Of a stretch of 10,433 bases of DNA, positions 1 through 6,620 are shown piece after piece. Position numbers and translations under genes: made by a program. Each line of letters begins with the position of its first letter. Position 1 is the stretch's first letter. Below the pieces are notes generated by a model. The model had not been told where the DNA came from. It did not search any database and worked only from the letters and a program-made list of their open reading frames with translations. Origin of the DNA: Pseudomonadota bacterium (GTDB lineage: Bacteria; Pseudomonadota; Alphaproteobacteria; Caulobacterales; Aquidulcibacteraceae). The stretch is taken from NCBI GenBank assembly GCA_023410295.1, contig JAEYPY010000121.1, positions 1-10,433 of the forward strand, in the 5' to 3' direction.

Positions 1-299
1 GTGCTGTCGCGGCGCCGACGGATCACGCCGCGCTGGCGGCCGCCGACGCCGCCAACGCGACGGTCGATGCTGCGGACGCAGCGGCCGACAGCGCAACGCA
101 AGCAGCGGAAGGCGCGAGCGCCGGCGCCGATGCGAGCGTCAGCGTACAAGCCGCCGCCAGTCCTGCCGCCGTCACCACGCAAGCGTCCGTCGAAGGCGAG
201 GGCGAACTGCCGACGCAAGTGCAGGAAGCCATCAGCGACGGCGAATACACCACCGAAGATCTGAACCGGGCTCAGCTCGCGGCGATCTCCGGCTCGTAA
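1..299 (+). CDS. Alanine-rich protein of unknown function, C-terminal end (5' truncated)
   Basis: An open frame runs from the left edge (first full codon at base 3) to a TAA at 297-299 and gives the last 98 residues of a protein whose start lies outside the window. About one third of the residues are alanine, mixed with Asp, Ser, Thr and Gln in a low-complexity stretch. A more ordinary tail follows (ELPTQVQEAISDGEYTTEDL, then NRAQLAAISGS). The alanine-rich part could be a flexible linker or a helical repeat; the acidic tail looks folded. I do not recognise a family and assign no function. Two other frames are also open here because of the GC content. This one is preferred because its C-terminal composition is protein-like and it stops just before a hairpin. 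Confidence 0.6.
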   Translation, partial: AVAAPTDHAALAAADAANATVDAADAAADSATQAAEGASAGADASVSVQAAASPAAVTTQASVEGEGELPTQVQEAISDGEYTTEDLNRAQLAAISGS

Positions 300-323
300 C
301 CGCGAGCCTCAGCATCGCGGGGG

Positions 324-357
324 CGGCGGCGCTTTTCACCCCTAAGCGCCGCCGTTT
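324..357 (+). terminator. Hairpin, possible terminator of the upstream gene, overlapping the LytTR gene end
   Basis: A perfect 11-base inverted repeat (CGGCGGCGCTT at 324-334, its complement at 344-354) encloses a 9-base loop and is followed on the + strand by only three T residues. It starts 25 bases after the TAA at 297-299, which fits a weak intrinsic terminator for the alanine-rich gene. The right arm also encodes the last three codons and the stop of the converging LytTR gene (stop at 342-344). On the - strand no T tract follows, so it would be less effective in that direction. Confidence 0.45.
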
Positions 358-1208
358 CGCTGGGCGCTTTCCAGCGCCGCGCGATAGCGGCGGCTGCCAG
401 CGATTGTGCGGCCCTCGTCGAGTGCGAGTTCTAGGTCGCCCGACGGCGTCGCTTTCCACGCCGTGATACGTCCGCGGTTGACCAGGCGCGAGCGGTGCAC
501 GCGCACGAAGCCGCGCCCGGCGAGCCGCGCCTCCCATGATGCAAGCGTTCCCCGCACCAGGTGCGTTTTCTGCGCGGTGTGGAATTCGACGTAATTGCCG
601 GCTGCTTCCATGAAGAGAATATCGCCAGGGTTGAGGAAAACCGCACCGGCGCCGTCGCGCACCTCGATGCGCGAGTCGGCGCTTGCGCGCGCGGCTTCGG
701 CGGCGGTCGAAGCACGGCGCGCCTCGATGTAGATAAAGATCCAATAGGTGGCGGCGATAGCGCTGTAAGTAAGCACGTCCTTGCGCCACTCGTAGACCAG
801 CACCAGGCCCCAGCCGTCATCGAAGAAGCCATAGCGCCCGCCTATGAGGGCGTAGATCCACGTTCTGACGACATAGATCACCGCGATATGGACGATTGAA
901 AACGGGATGGTGAGGCCCAGGTGGATAAGCGCGGGGCGCACTAGGCTGTCGCGCGTGAACGGCCAGCGCCGCATCGCCCAACCGATGGCTGGCGCGATGG
1001 CGACGATGACGAGGGCGCTGGAGACCTCCCAGACGAACGGCTCCCACCAATCGAAGTCCGCGCCCGAGCGACGCATGTCCAAATAATCGGAGGTCGAGTT
1101 GACCGCGACGACGGCGGCCGCGACGAGGGCCACCGTAGGCCATGGGCCGAGGCGCCAGCCGGCTTTCTCGGTCCCGCCGCTCGTCCCGTTTTCGCCGCCG
1201 CTGGTCAC
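342..1208 (-). CDS. Membrane-bound LytTR-family DNA-binding regulator
   Basis: This 288-residue protein has an N-terminal membrane part and a C-terminal LytTR DNA-binding domain. Four hydrophobic segments are visible at about residues 22-38, 60-79, 95-116 and 145-163. A short Ala/Arg-rich linker (164-180) leads to the LytTR domain at about 182-283, recognised by GDILFMEAAGNYVEFH and the strongly conserved FVRVHRSRLVN (234-244). LytTR proteins normally bind paired direct repeats in promoters; here the membrane part presumably senses something at the membrane instead of a receiver domain. The start is GTG at 1208, chosen because GGAGGG lies six bases upstream. It is divergent from the acyltransferase at 1293, which is a plausible target. 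The signal sensed is unknown. Confidence 0.88.
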   Translation of the reverse strand: MTSGGENGTSGGTEKAGWRLGPWPTVALVAAAVVAVNSTSDYLDMRRSGADFDWWEPFVWEVSSALVIVAIAPAIGWAMRRWPFTRDSLVRPALIHLGLTIPFSIVHIAVIYVVRTWIYALIGGRYGFFDDGWGLVLVYEWRKDVLTYSAIAATYWIFIYIEARRASTAAEAARASADSRIEVRDGAGAVFLNPGDILFMEAAGNYVEFHTAQKTHLVRGTLASWEARLAGRGFVRVHRSRLVNRGRITAWKATPSGDLELALDEGRTIAGSRRYRAALESAQRNGGA

Positions 1209-1230
1209 CTCGGGCCCTCCGCTCGTCCCG
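1167..1230. repeat. 22-base imperfect direct repeat, 42-base period, at the LytTR gene start
   Basis: Bases 1209-1230 and 1167-1188 match at 20 of 22 positions when read on the - strand. Both share a perfect 12-base core (CGGGACGAGCGG at 1219-1230 and 1177-1188). The offset is 42 bases, about four helical turns and exactly 14 codons. The upstream copy contains the ribosome binding site of the LytTR gene. The second lies inside its coding region and encodes part of a TSGG-containing N terminus. It could be a local duplication or a binding site for the regulator itself. Confidence 0.6.
1215..1220 (-). promoter_or_regulatory. Ribosome binding site that decides the GTG start of the LytTR gene
   Basis: On the - strand the sequence reads GGAGGG, then six bases, then GTG at 1208. 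This near-perfect Shine-Dalgarno match and spacing support GTG as the start over any downstream codon. Confidence 0.7.
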
Positions 1231-1292
1231 GCGGGCCGCCGGGCACGGCTTCAAACTAGCCGCCGAGCCTGCATCGCGGAAGAACGCGGCCC

Positions 1293-2495
1293 ATGACCCA
1301 ACGCCGCTACGACCTCGACTGGCTCCGCATCGCCGCCTTCGGCACGCTGATCCTCTACCACGTGGGCATGTTCTACGTGAGCTGGGACTGGCACGTGAAA
1401 TCGAGCCGGGCCAGCGAGGCGATCGAGCCGCTGATGCTACTCACCAACCCCTGGCGCCTGACGCTCCTGTTCCTGATCTCCGGCGCCGCCAGCCGGTTCA
1501 TGGCCGACAAGATGAGCGGCTGGAAGTTCACGACCTCCCGCATGGGCAGGCTCTGGCCGCCCCTCTTGCTGGCGATGTTCGTGATCGTGCCGCCGCAGAG
1601 CTATTACGAGATCGTCTCGGCGCTCGCCGCCGCGCCGGAGTTTGCTGCGCAGCATCCGGGGGCTCTGGATAACTTCTGGGTTCGTTACGCCACCGCATCG
1701 GGCGCCTGGTGCGACGCCGACGGTTGCCTCACGACGCCGACCTACAACCACATGTGGTTCGTTGCGTACCTGATCCTTTACACGCTAGCGCTCGCGCTGC
1801 TGGCGCCGCTGCTGAAGCGCATGCCGCGCGCCGTCTCAGCGCTCATCTCCGGCCCGGGTCTCCTGCTGACGCCATGGCTCTTCATGTTCGCCCTGCGCGT
1901 GACGCTCTTCCCGATCTTCGGCGAAAGCCACGATTTCCGCGAGGATTGGTATCTGCACGCGCTCTATCTCAGCGCTTTCCTGTTCGGCTTCGCCGTCGCC
2001 AAGCACGCGCCTTTCTTCGAGGGCGCCATGCGTTGGCGCTGGCCGGCGCTGGGTATCGCGCTCGCGGCTTGGGCCAGCGTGGTCGTGTTCTATGCGATGC
2101 ACCCCGAAGGCGTGACGCCGCCGGAATGGCTGCGCATGATCTTCCGCGGCGTGCGCGAACTGCAGGCCTGGTGCGCGATCATCGCCTGCATCGGCTTTGC
2201 GCATCGTCATTTGCGTAACGCCGATGGCCCCGTGCGGCGGCTGCTCACGCAAGCGATCTTTCCATTCTACCTCATCCACCAGACCATCATTGTCGCCGCT
2301 GGCTATCACCTCGATGCGCTGGCGCTGCCGCTTGCGCTCGAGGCCGCGCTGCTCATTGGCGCCACTGCGCTCGGCTGCTGGCTCTTCTTCGATTTGGGGC
2401 GCCGAGTTCCCGTTCTGCGCGTCTGGATCGGCTTGCCCTCGAACGCGGGGCCGGAACGTGATAAGAAGATCGCTGTCGTAGCTGGGGAGGCGTAG
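1293..2495 (+). CDS. Acyltransferase family 3 integral membrane protein
   Basis: This 400-residue protein is almost entirely membrane helices (about ten) and belongs to the acyltransferase-3 family (OpgC/OafA-type), which moves acyl groups across or at the inner membrane onto sugars, glucans or other envelope molecules. The N terminus carries the family signature YDLDWLRIAAFGTLILYHVG, with Arg12 and His23 in the first helix as the conserved pair. A later helix contains FPFYLIHQ (323-330), also typical. The ATG at 1293 is preceded by a modest GGAAG at 1278-1282. It is divergent from the LytTR regulator with 84 bases between them, so the regulator may control it. The acceptor and acyl donor cannot be read from sequence. 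Confidence 0.9.
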   Translation: MTQRRYDLDWLRIAAFGTLILYHVGMFYVSWDWHVKSSRASEAIEPLMLLTNPWRLTLLFLISGAASRFMADKMSGWKFTTSRMGRLWPPLLLAMFVIVPPQSYYEIVSALAAAPEFAAQHPGALDNFWVRYATASGAWCDADGCLTTPTYNHMWFVAYLILYTLALALLAPLLKRMPRAVSALISGPGLLLTPWLFMFALRVTLFPIFGESHDFREDWYLHALYLSAFLFGFAVAKHAPFFEGAMRWRWPALGIALAAWASVVVFYAMHPEGVTPPEWLRMIFRGVRELQAWCAIIACIGFAHRHLRNADGPVRRLLTQAIFPFYLIHQTIIVAAGYHLDALALPLALEAALLIGATALGCWLFFDLGRRVPVLRVWIGLPSNAGPERDKKIAVVAGEA

Positions 2496-2500
2496 CCTCG

Positions 2501-2520
2501 GGCGGGCGCGCTGGCCCGCC
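2501..2520 (+). other. Small GC hairpin between acyltransferase and small ORF
   Basis: A perfect 7-base stem (GGCGGGC at 2501-2507 and GCCCGCC at 2514-2520) encloses a 6-base loop just after the acyltransferase stop. No T run follows, so it is at best an mRNA-stability or partial termination element. Confidence 0.3.
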
Positions 2521-2533
2521 GCTGGAGCGGAAG

Positions 2534-2659
2534 ATGTTCTTCTGGTTTCTCGTCGCTGTCGCGATCGTGGTCGGGCTGACGCTGCTCGGCGCGTTACTTG
2601 CGCGGCGCGACGGTGGCTGGGGCGATGACGGCCCGATGGGGCCCTGGACGGATCACTAG
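2534..2659 (+). CDS. Small single-span membrane protein, 41 residues, function unknown
   Basis: ATG at 2534 opens a 41-codon frame ending in TAG at 2657-2659. The start MFFWFLVAVAIVVGLTLLGA continues as LLARRDGG: one hydrophobic helix at about residues 2-23, then Arg-Arg and a Gly/Asp/Trp-rich tail ending PWTDH. The positive residues just after the helix suggest the N terminus faces out and the tail faces the cytoplasm. A GGAG at 2524-2527 stands six bases before the ATG, an ideal ribosome binding site. It lies 38 bases after the acyltransferase stop on the same strand and may be co-transcribed with it, although a small hairpin lies between them. I do not recognise a family. The hydrophobic segment plus good translation signal make a real gene likelier than chance. 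Confidence 0.6.
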   Translation: MFFWFLVAVAIVVGLTLLGALLARRDGGWGDDGPMGPWTDH

Positions 2660-2714
2660 CGCCCACTGAAAGCTTGCTTCGCGCCGCCCAAGGCGCCTTA
2701 CATGCCGCTTAGGT

Positions 2715-3203
2715 ATGGACACGCTCGTGCATATTCGCCTCGCGGGCCCGCGTGACGCCGAGGCCATCGCGCGCCTCGCCGCGGATGCGGCGGCGGAAGA
2801 GGGCGCCGTCTCTGTGTTGGAGAGCGACCGTATCAAGGCGCATGGCTTTGGCCGTGAGGCGCTATTCGAAGCCTGGGTGGCGCAGGAAAAGGGCAAGCCG
2901 CCGCTTATTGCGCACGCCGTCATCACCAAGAGCTACGATATCCGCCGCGGCTATCCGACCGTCTCGCTGTGCGAACTCTACGTTGCGCCTACGCACCGGC
3001 GCACGGGGCTCGCGCGCAAGATGATGTCGGCCATCGCCAAGCGCGCCCGCACGCTGGGCGCGCGCGAGCTTGCCATCACCACCGGCGTCGAGAACGAAGT
3101 GGCGCAGAAATTCTTCGCCGCCATCGGCGCCAAGCCGCGTCAGGCGGCGATGTTCATGATGTCGGCCGACGGCATCGAATGGCTGGCGGCCGAAAGTCTG
3201 TGA
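2715..3203 (+). CDS. GNAT-family N-acetyltransferase
   Basis: This 162-residue protein has the single GNAT fold that transfers an acetyl group from acetyl-CoA to an amine. Motif A is clear: LCELYVAPTHRRTGLARKMM at about residues 85-104, with the R-x-x-G-x-A pyrophosphate loop at Arg95-Gly98-Ala100. A second conserved stretch, NEVAQKFFAAIGAK (127-140), fits the usual C-terminal half. The N-terminal HIRLAGPRDAEAIARL is the typical first strand and helix. The length matches stand-alone GNAT enzymes. The ATG at 2715 has only a weak upstream purine match. It stops 36 bases before the peptidase start and probably shares its transcript. The substrate (small molecule, peptide or protein N terminus) is not predictable. 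Confidence 0.88.
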   Translation: MDTLVHIRLAGPRDAEAIARLAADAAAEEGAVSVLESDRIKAHGFGREALFEAWVAQEKGKPPLIAHAVITKSYDIRRGYPTVSLCELYVAPTHRRTGLARKMMSAIAKRARTLGARELAITTGVENEVAQKFFAAIGAKPRQAAMFMMSADGIEWLAAESL

Positions 3204-3228
3204 GTGCGGTGCGGGGACCGGAAAACAA

Positions 3229-3234
3229 GAGGGG
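3229..3234 (+). promoter_or_regulatory. Ribosome binding site that decides the M2 peptidase start
   Basis: GAGGGG at 3229-3234 stands five bases before ATG at 3240. This ATG also puts the signal peptide at the very N terminus, unlike the in-frame GTG at 3204, which would add twelve charged residues. Confidence 0.7.
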
Positions 3235-3239
3235 ATGAA

Positions 3240-5081
3240 ATGCTGGCGAAACCACTTCTGAAAACGGCGGCTTCCTGGATCGCCATTGCGGCCTTCGCCG
3301 CCGCGTGCGCGACCAGCGCCACCACTGGTCAAAGCGGCGCGTCGCTACCGCCTGCAACCGCGGAAGGCGCGCAACAATACGTCGAGGCCGCCGAGGCCGA
3401 GCTGATGGAGCGCTCGGAATACGAAGGCCGCGTCGCCTGGCTCTACAACACCAACATCAACTACGATTCCGAATGGCTGCTGCAGCGTGTCGACGCCGAA
3501 GGCACCGAGGCGCGCGTCAGGCTCGCCAGTGGCGCGGCCCGCTACGCCGATCTCGATCTGCCGCCGGACACGCGCCGCAAGATCGATCTGCTGCGCCTTT
3601 CGTTGACGCTGCCCGCGCCGCAACGCGAAGGCGCGGCCGCCCAGCTCTCGGAAATCACCACGCGCCTTGCTTCGATCTACTCCACTGGCCGCATCGATTA
3701 TCGCGGCGAGGAAACCATGCTGGACGAACTCGAAACGCTCATGGGCACGGAGCGCAATCCAGCGCACCTGCAAGAGATGTGGACCGAGTGGCATGCCGTC
3801 GCCGCGCCGATGCGCGAGCAATATACGCAGATGGTGGCGATCGCCAACGAGGGCGCGCGCGACCTGGGCTTCGACAATGTCGGCCAGATGTGGCTCTCGA
3901 ACTACGACATGCCCGCCGCCGACATGGAGCGCGAGGTGGAGCGGCTCTGGGGCCAGATGCAGCCGTTCTACGAACAGCTGCACTGCTACGTCCGCGCAGA
4001 GCTCAACGATCATTATGGCGATGCGGTGCAACCCGAGACCGGCGCGATCCGTGCCGACATCCTCGGCAACATGTGGGCGCAGGATTGGTCGACGCTGATG
4101 CCGATCGTCCGCCCCAGCCGCGGCGGGGCCACCTACGACACGACACAACTTCTCACGCGCGCCAACTACAACGAGCGCCAAATGGTCGAGACAGCCGAGC
4201 GCTTCTACACCTCGCTCGGCCTCGCCGAACTGCCCGACACCTTCTGGGAACGCTCGCTGTTCGTGCGGCCCGAGGATCGCGACGTCGTGTGCCACGCCTC
4301 AGCCTGGGACGTCGACAACGTCGAAGATCTGCGCATCAAGCAGTGCATCCAGATCAACGCCGAGCACTTCCAGACCGTGCACCACGAACTCGGCCACAAT
4401 TATTATCAGCGCGCCTACAATCAGCAGCCCTATCTCTACCGCAACGGCGCGCACGACGGTTTCCACGAAGCCATCGGCGACTTCATCGCGCTCAACATCA
4501 CGCCGCAATATCTGGTCGACATCAATCTCCTGCGTCGCAACCAGATTCCGGCGGCGTCAGCCGACACAAGCCTGCTCATGGAGCAGGCGCTCTCAAAGAT
4601 CGCCTTCCTGCCGTTCGCGCTGACGGTCGATCAATGGCGCTGGCAGGTGTTCGATGGCCGCATCACGCCGGATCGCTACAACGCCGCTTGGTGGGAGCTG
4701 CGCGAGCGCTATCAGGGCATCCGCCCGCCGACAGCGCGCGATGAAACCATGTTCGATCCGGGCGCGAAGTATCACATCGCCAACAACGTGCCGTACCTAC
4801 GCTACTTCCTCGCGCACGTGCTGCAATTCCAGTTCTACGAAGCCGCGTGTCAGCAAGCCGGCTGGGAAGGGCCGCTGCATCGCTGCACGGTATATGGCAA
4901 CCAAGAAGTCGGCGCGCGGCTGAACGCGATGCTGGAGATGGGCCAATCGCGTCCATGGCCGGACGCGCTCGAAGCCTTCACCGGCACGCGGCAAATGGAT
5001 GGCGGCTCGATGGTCCGCTACTTCCAGCCGCTCATGAGCTATCTGCAGGAGCAGAACCAAGGCCGCCAGTGCGGATGGTAA
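3240..5081 (+). CDS. M2-family (angiotensin-converting-enzyme-like) dipeptidyl carboxypeptidase, exported
   Basis: This 613-residue zinc metallopeptidase is a bacterial homologue of angiotensin-converting enzyme and should remove dipeptides from peptide C termini outside the cytoplasm. Residues 1-22 are a signal peptide (KPLL, then a hydrophobic run) ending AAAC, so Cys23 may be lipidated, although Ala at -3 is a poor lipobox. The zinc site is HELGH (His382, Glu383, His386) with the third ligand Glu410 in GFHEAIGD. VCHASAWD precedes it. FDPGAKYHI gives Lys510 and His512, and VPYLRYF gives Tyr519, Arg521 and Tyr522. By memory of testis ACE these match Lys511, His513, Tyr520, Arg522 and Tyr523, so the substrate site and one chloride-binding Arg look intact. 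It follows the GNAT gene by 36 bases and ends at a strong terminator. Confidence 0.93.
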   Translation: MLAKPLLKTAASWIAIAAFAAACATSATTGQSGASLPPATAEGAQQYVEAAEAELMERSEYEGRVAWLYNTNINYDSEWLLQRVDAEGTEARVRLASGAARYADLDLPPDTRRKIDLLRLSLTLPAPQREGAAAQLSEITTRLASIYSTGRIDYRGEETMLDELETLMGTERNPAHLQEMWTEWHAVAAPMREQYTQMVAIANEGARDLGFDNVGQMWLSNYDMPAADMEREVERLWGQMQPFYEQLHCYVRAELNDHYGDAVQPETGAIRADILGNMWAQDWSTLMPIVRPSRGGATYDTTQLLTRANYNERQMVETAERFYTSLGLAELPDTFWERSLFVRPEDRDVVCHASAWDVDNVEDLRIKQCIQINAEHFQTVHHELGHNYYQRAYNQQPYLYRNGAHDGFHEAIGDFIALNITPQYLVDINLLRRNQIPAASADTSLLMEQALSKIAFLPFALTVDQWRWQVFDGRITPDRYNAAWWELRERYQGIRPPTARDETMFDPGAKYHIANNVPYLRYFLAHVLQFQFYEAACQQAGWEGPLHRCTVYGNQEVGARLNAMLEMGQSRPWPDALEAFTGTRQMDGGSMVRYFQPLMSYLQEQNQGRQCGW

Positions 5082-5099
5082 AGCGCGGCTAACGCAATG

Positions 5100-5134
5100 A
5101 TTAGGCCGCTCGCAGATGCGGGCGGCCTAATTTT
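5100..5134 (+). terminator. Strong intrinsic terminator after the M2 peptidase
   Basis: ATTAGGCCGC at 5100-5109 pairs perfectly with 5122-5131. The stem extends through a T-G wobble and three more pairs to an AGAT tetraloop, making about 14 base pairs. The stem runs straight into TTTT at 5131-5134. It begins 18 bases after the peptidase TAA. It separates that operon from the stress promoter that starts five bases later. Confidence 0.85.
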
Positions 5135-5138
5135 CGAG

Positions 5139-5164
5139 GGAACTTCTACTTTAGCGCAGACGTT
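5139..5164 (+). promoter_or_regulatory. Candidate EcfG (general stress response sigma factor) promoter
   Basis: GGAAC at 5139-5143 and CGTT at 5161-5164 are separated by 17 bases. This matches the alphaproteobacterial EcfG/SigT consensus (GGAAC, 16-17 bases, CGTT). It lies between a terminator and the kinase ATG at 5214, leaving a leader of roughly 40 bases. I found no other convincing pair of this kind near the other gene starts. Confidence 0.72.
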
Positions 5165-5198
5165 CACAACTTCGGGCCATTGCGATCCGTCTCGCGAT

Positions 5199-5204
5199 GG
5201 GGAG
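5199..5204 (+). promoter_or_regulatory. Ribosome binding site of the HWE kinase
   Basis: GGGGAG at 5199-5204 precedes ATG at 5214 by nine bases. An earlier in-frame ATG at 5097 lies before the terminator hairpin and upstream of the promoter, so it cannot be used from that promoter. Confidence 0.55.
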
Positions 5205-5213
5205 TTTCTGCGC

Positions 5214-6611
5214 ATGTCGAGCACACCCGGTGCGGCGAAAGGGAGCGCTCCTCAGAGCGAGGGTTTTGCGCCGACGCGCAGCGAGCCTTTGCTGCGCGAA
5301 GCCGCCGACTGCACCCCTGCGCCGGTCTGGATGACCAATCGCGACGGCGCGATGGTGTTCGCGAACCGCGCGTTCGAAGAGCAGGCTGGCGTGCCCGCAG
5401 AGCAGCTGATGGGCGGCGCCTGGATCAGCTATATCCATCCTGAAGATCTGCCAGGAGTGCGCGACAAGCGCGCCGCCGCTTGGGCCGCGGGCCACATCGC
5501 TTACACTTACGAAGCGCGCTTCCGCCGCCACGATGGCGTCTGGCGCTGGTGGGAAGTGAGTTCACGCCCGCGGCGCGACGCTGACGGCAATTTCGATGGC
5601 TATGTCGGCATGGCGATCGACCGCACCGACGAGCGCGCCACGCGCCTCGCGCTCGAGGAAAGCGAAGCCCGCTACCGCGCCGTCGTCGAAAGCCAGTCGG
5701 AGATGATCTGCCGTTTCAACACAAGCGGCGATATCCTCTTCGTCAACCAGGCCTACGCGCGTTCACGCAACAGCACGGTGGAAGCGCTGACCGGCGCCAG
5801 TTTCTGGGGCTTCATTCCGGAGAGCGAGCGCGCCGGCGTGCGCGCCATGCTTGACAAGCTGACGCCCGCGAGCCCCGAGGTGCGCATCGAGAACGAATTC
5901 CTGACAGCGGATGGGCCACGGTGGATGCTATGGACCAACCGAGCGCTGCGCTTCGATGAGAACCGCCGGTGGCTTGAGGCACAGTCGACCGGCGTCGACA
6001 TCGACGACCGCAAGCGCGCTGAAGAACAGCGCAAAGTGCTGCTCGATGAGCTCAATCACCGCGTCAAGAACACGCTCGCGGTGGTGCAGGGCATCGCCTA
6101 TCAGACCTTTCGCCAAGCCGGCGTCGCTACCGATGTGCGCCAAGCCTTCGACGCGCGACTCAGCGCGCTTTCCAAGGCGCACAATCTGCTAACGCGCACC
6201 GAATGGGCGCCCGCGCCGCTGCGCGAGCTGATCGACGAGATCACCCACGTCTGCGGGCCCTCCCGCGCCCGCATCCATGTCGGCGGCCCTGACGTCATGC
6301 TGCCGCCGCGCTATGCGCTCGCCATGGTCATGGCGCTGCACGAACTCGCCACCAACGCCATGAAGTACGGCGCGCTCTCCAACGATGACGGCGAAATCGA
6401 TCTCAACTGGCGCATCGGCGAGGAAACAGCGCCGACGTTGCTGCACATCAGTTGGAGCGAACGCGGCGGCCCGGCGGTCGCGCCGCCCGAACGCCGCGGC
6501 TACGGTTCGATGCTGATCGAACGCGCCCTGGCGCACGATCTCAACAGCAAAACCCTGCTACTGTTCGAACCCACCGGCGTGCGCTGCCTGATCGACGCGC
6601 CGCTTATCTAG
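5214..6611 (+). CDS. PAS-PAS HWE-family sensor histidine kinase
   Basis: From ATG 5214 this is a 465-residue soluble sensor kinase without membrane segments. Two PAS domains lie at about residues 33-140 (PVWMTNRDGAMVFANRAF; closing region WWEVSSRPRRDADGNF) and 147-265. Neither shows the flavin-binding cysteine motif of LOV domains. The kinase part is HWE type: the phospho-acceptor is His282 in LDELNHRVKNTLAVVQ, the N box is HELATNAMKYGALS (376-389, with Asn381), and the diagnostic W-x-E is Trp414-Ser-Glu416 in ISWSERGG. Several HWE kinases phosphorylate PhyR, which frees the EcfG sigma factor. The EcfG-type promoter directly upstream suggests this one belongs to that network, possibly as feedback. 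No receiver partner is in the window. It ends nine bases from the converging gene. Confidence 0.92.
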   Translation: MSSTPGAAKGSAPQSEGFAPTRSEPLLREAADCTPAPVWMTNRDGAMVFANRAFEEQAGVPAEQLMGGAWISYIHPEDLPGVRDKRAAAWAAGHIAYTYEARFRRHDGVWRWWEVSSRPRRDADGNFDGYVGMAIDRTDERATRLALEESEARYRAVVESQSEMICRFNTSGDILFVNQAYARSRNSTVEALTGASFWGFIPESERAGVRAMLDKLTPASPEVRIENEFLTADGPRWMLWTNRALRFDENRRWLEAQSTGVDIDDRKRAEEQRKVLLDELNHRVKNTLAVVQGIAYQTFRQAGVATDVRQAFDARLSALSKAHNLLTRTEWAPAPLRELIDEITHVCGPSRARIHVGGPDVMLPPRYALAMVMALHELATNAMKYGALSNDDGEIDLNWRIGEETAPTLLHISWSERGGPAVAPPERRGYGSMLIERALAHDLNSKTLLLFEPTGVRCLIDAPLI

Positions 6612-6620
6612 AAATGGCCG

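Noticed and set aside
1246..1262. A 5-base inverted repeat (CGGCT / AGCCG) in the divergent intergenic region as an operator
   Set aside because: It is too short to stand out in GC-rich DNA, and LytTR sites are direct repeats.
2453..2480. GGAAC near the acyltransferase end as a second EcfG promoter
   Set aside because: No CGTT lies at 16-18 bases, and it is inside coding sequence.
1836..2666. A 276-codon - strand open frame opposite the acyltransferase and small ORF
   Set aside because: It has low-complexity Arg/Gln/Ala composition and lies antisense to a well-supported membrane protein.
2674..2702. A TTGCTT / CTTACA pair as a promoter before the GNAT gene
   Set aside because: Both halves are poor matches and the spacer holds a small GC hairpin. 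Not distinguishable from chance.
3204..3239. In-frame GTG at 3204 as the M2 peptidase start
   Set aside because: It adds a charged stretch before the signal peptide. ATG 3240 has GAGGGG five bases upstream and puts the signal peptide first.
3345..4295. A 316-codon - strand open frame opposite the M2 peptidase
   Set aside because: It has no motif or start signal, and the opposite strand is a near-complete ACE homologue.
5097..5213. An in-frame ATG at 5097 that would add 39 residues to the kinase
   Set aside because: It would translate through the terminator hairpin and the EcfG-type promoter, has no ribosome binding site and adds a non-domain leader. ATG 5214 has GGGGAG upstream.
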